Of a stretch of DNA of 7,586 nucleotides, positions 6,645 through 7,586 are shown in pieces. The stretch spans positions 1-7,586 of the forward strand of contig JACPDV010000168.1 of assembly GCA_016183835.1 (NCBI GenBank). The letters are read 5' to 3'. The notes under the pieces are model-generated. The model was not told where the DNA came from, did no database searches, and was given only the letters and a program-made list of their open reading frames with translations. A program made the translations under genes and the position numbers. Position 1 is the stretch's first letter. Each line of letters begins with the position of its first letter. This stretch comes from Armatimonadota bacterium (GTDB lineage Bacteria; Armatimonadota; UBA10988).

Positions 6645-7586
6645 GTGTCACTGGCTTACCGCCCCGATTGGCACGCCGCGCGCGAGCGGCTCACCCACTG
6701 GTGGGACGGCGGCGACCTCGGCCGGCCAGTGATGCTCCTCCACGCCCCGCGCGACACGCCCCGGGAACCGCTCCCTGAGCTGCCCGCGCCGCCCGGCTGG
6801 ACCGGCGACTACTCCACGGTCAGCCTGCCCTACCGCGTCCACCGCTCGCTCCGCGCCTGCCTGCACACGACGTGGGCGCCGGGAGCCTGGCGCTGTACCT
6901 CGGCTGCCGCGGCGTCGAGAAGCCCGACACCGTGTGGATCCGCCCGCTGCCCGAGCCCGCCGATGTCGACCGCGTGGCCTTCGACCCGGGCAACGCCTAC
7001 TGGCGCTTCAGCCTGGCGGCCTATCGCGCCGTGCGGGAGCAGGCCGGCGGCAAGCTGCTCCAGCAATTCCCCGACCTGGTCGAAGGGCTCGATACGCTGG
7101 CCTCGCTGCGCGGCACCGCCGAGCTGCTCTGCGACCTCATCGATCGGCCCGTCTGGGTAAACGACCGCCTCGACCGTCTGACCCAACTCTACTTCGAACA
7201 CTACGACCGGCTCTACGATCTCGTGCGTGACGAGGTGGGCGGCTCGGTCTACTGGGTCTGGGCGCCCGGCCGGCTGGCCAAGCTGCAGTGCGACTTCTCC
7301 TGCATGATCTCCGCCGGCCAGTTCCGCGAGTTCATGCTCCCGGTCTTGATCGCCATGACCGAGCGGCTGTCGTACACGCTCTACCACCTGGACGGCGTGG
7401 ACGCGCTGCGCCACGTTCCGGCGCTGTGTGAGATCCCCCGCCTGCAGATGATCCAGTGGACGCCCGGCGCCGGACAGCCGGACCCCCACGACGAGCGCTG
7501 GTGGCCGATGTACCACCAGGTGCTCGAGGCGGGGAAGAAGCTCTACTTGTACGGGGTGCCGCCCGAGCGCTTCGCCGCGTTCCGGC
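6645..7586 (+). CDS. Uroporphyrinogen-III decarboxylase-like protein, frameshifted and cut by window end
   Basis: The gene starts at GTG 6645 and reads about 74 residues (SLAYRPDWHAARERL, THWWDGGDLGRPVM, RVHRSLRACLH). Near 6857-6869 the sensible protein moves to another frame, where it runs without a stop from about 6869 to the window end (at least 239 codons): DVGAGSLALYLG, DTVWIRPL, CDFSCM (7289-7306), YHLDGVDALRHV (from 7382), IQWTPGAG and EAGKKLYLYG. These two halves together resemble the uroporphyrinogen decarboxylase/corrinoid methyltransferase-like superfamily, a TIM-barrel group that includes zinc-dependent methyltransferases of methylamine and methanol metabolism. I cannot assign a substrate. 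In relatives I recall, a short GGEA/GEA-containing stretch sits at the break, so a few residues may be missing. The original start frame ends at a stop at 7158-7160, so as it stands it makes only a wrong-tailed 171-residue product. Either a real mutation or a sequence error is possible. Codon bias in both halves matches the neighbours. Confidence 0.75.

Noticed and set aside
5011..6651. A 546-codon minus-strand frame antisense to the REC-PAS-kinase
   Set aside because: It is a shadow of the real kinase gene, with low-complexity Glu/Gly/Val/His-rich content and no domain.
6645..7160. The 171-residue product read straight through from GTG 6645 taken as a complete gene
   Set aside because: After about residue 74 the translation becomes a Ser/Pro/Ala-rich string without family features, while the recognisable protein continues in another frame. 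The later part is an out-of-frame tail.
6830..7516. A 228-codon minus-strand frame antisense to the decarboxylase-like gene
   Set aside because: The plus strand carries clear family motifs in the frame beginning at about 6869; the antisense frame has none.

Overview
The window is GC-rich bacterial DNA with a strong G/C bias at third codon positions, which opens long false reading frames on both strands. The two large sensor kinases, the periplasmic phosphoesterase and the uroporphyrinogen decarboxylase-like protein suggest an environmental Gram-negative-type bacterium. No marker gene fixes the phylum, so I leave it unplaced. I saw no tRNA, rRNA, CRISPR array, phage gene or transposase gene.

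Layout from left to right. (1) A plus-strand gene at 99-1259 encodes an exported calcineurin-like metallophosphoesterase with a purple-acid-phosphatase-like layout. (2) The gap 1260-1364 between two convergent genes is almost filled by an imperfect palindromic element built from CACAGAG-type units. It looks like a dispersed intergenic repeat and may also end transcription from both sides. (3) A minus-strand gene at 1365-4193 encodes a large membrane hybrid histidine kinase: seven-helix N-terminus, extracytoplasmic Cache-type sensor, PAS, HisKA, HATPase and receiver. (4) A roughly 200-base non-coding gap (4194-4394) follows; it holds one 10-base palindrome and no promoter I could recognise. (5) A small minus-strand gene at 4395-4586 encodes a 63-residue single-helix membrane protein or lipoprotein with a very good ribosome binding site. 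(6) A minus-strand gene at 4679-5080 encodes a compact RNase HI family protein with a recognisable sigma70-type promoter. (7) Divergent from it, a plus-strand gene at 5146-6588 encodes a soluble REC-PAS-histidine kinase with an altered ATP-binding G1 box. (8) A plus-strand gene from 6645 to the window end encodes a uroporphyrinogen decarboxylase-like/corrinoid methyltransferase-type protein. Its reading frame is broken near 6857-6869, and the 3' part continues out of the window in a different frame.

The clearest functional theme is signal transduction. A membrane hybrid kinase with its own receiver and a cytosolic receiver-kinase sit about 1 kb apart, which would fit a phosphorelay, but no Hpt protein or DNA-binding regulator is visible to link them. 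The 65-base gap between the RNase H and the receiver-kinase carries the RNase H promoter, whose -35 element lies almost against the kinase ribosome binding site. I found no convincing new defence or mobile system. The items most worth a second look are the palindromic repeat, the frameshift with its tandem CCTG tract, the unusual kinase G1 box and the small membrane gene.
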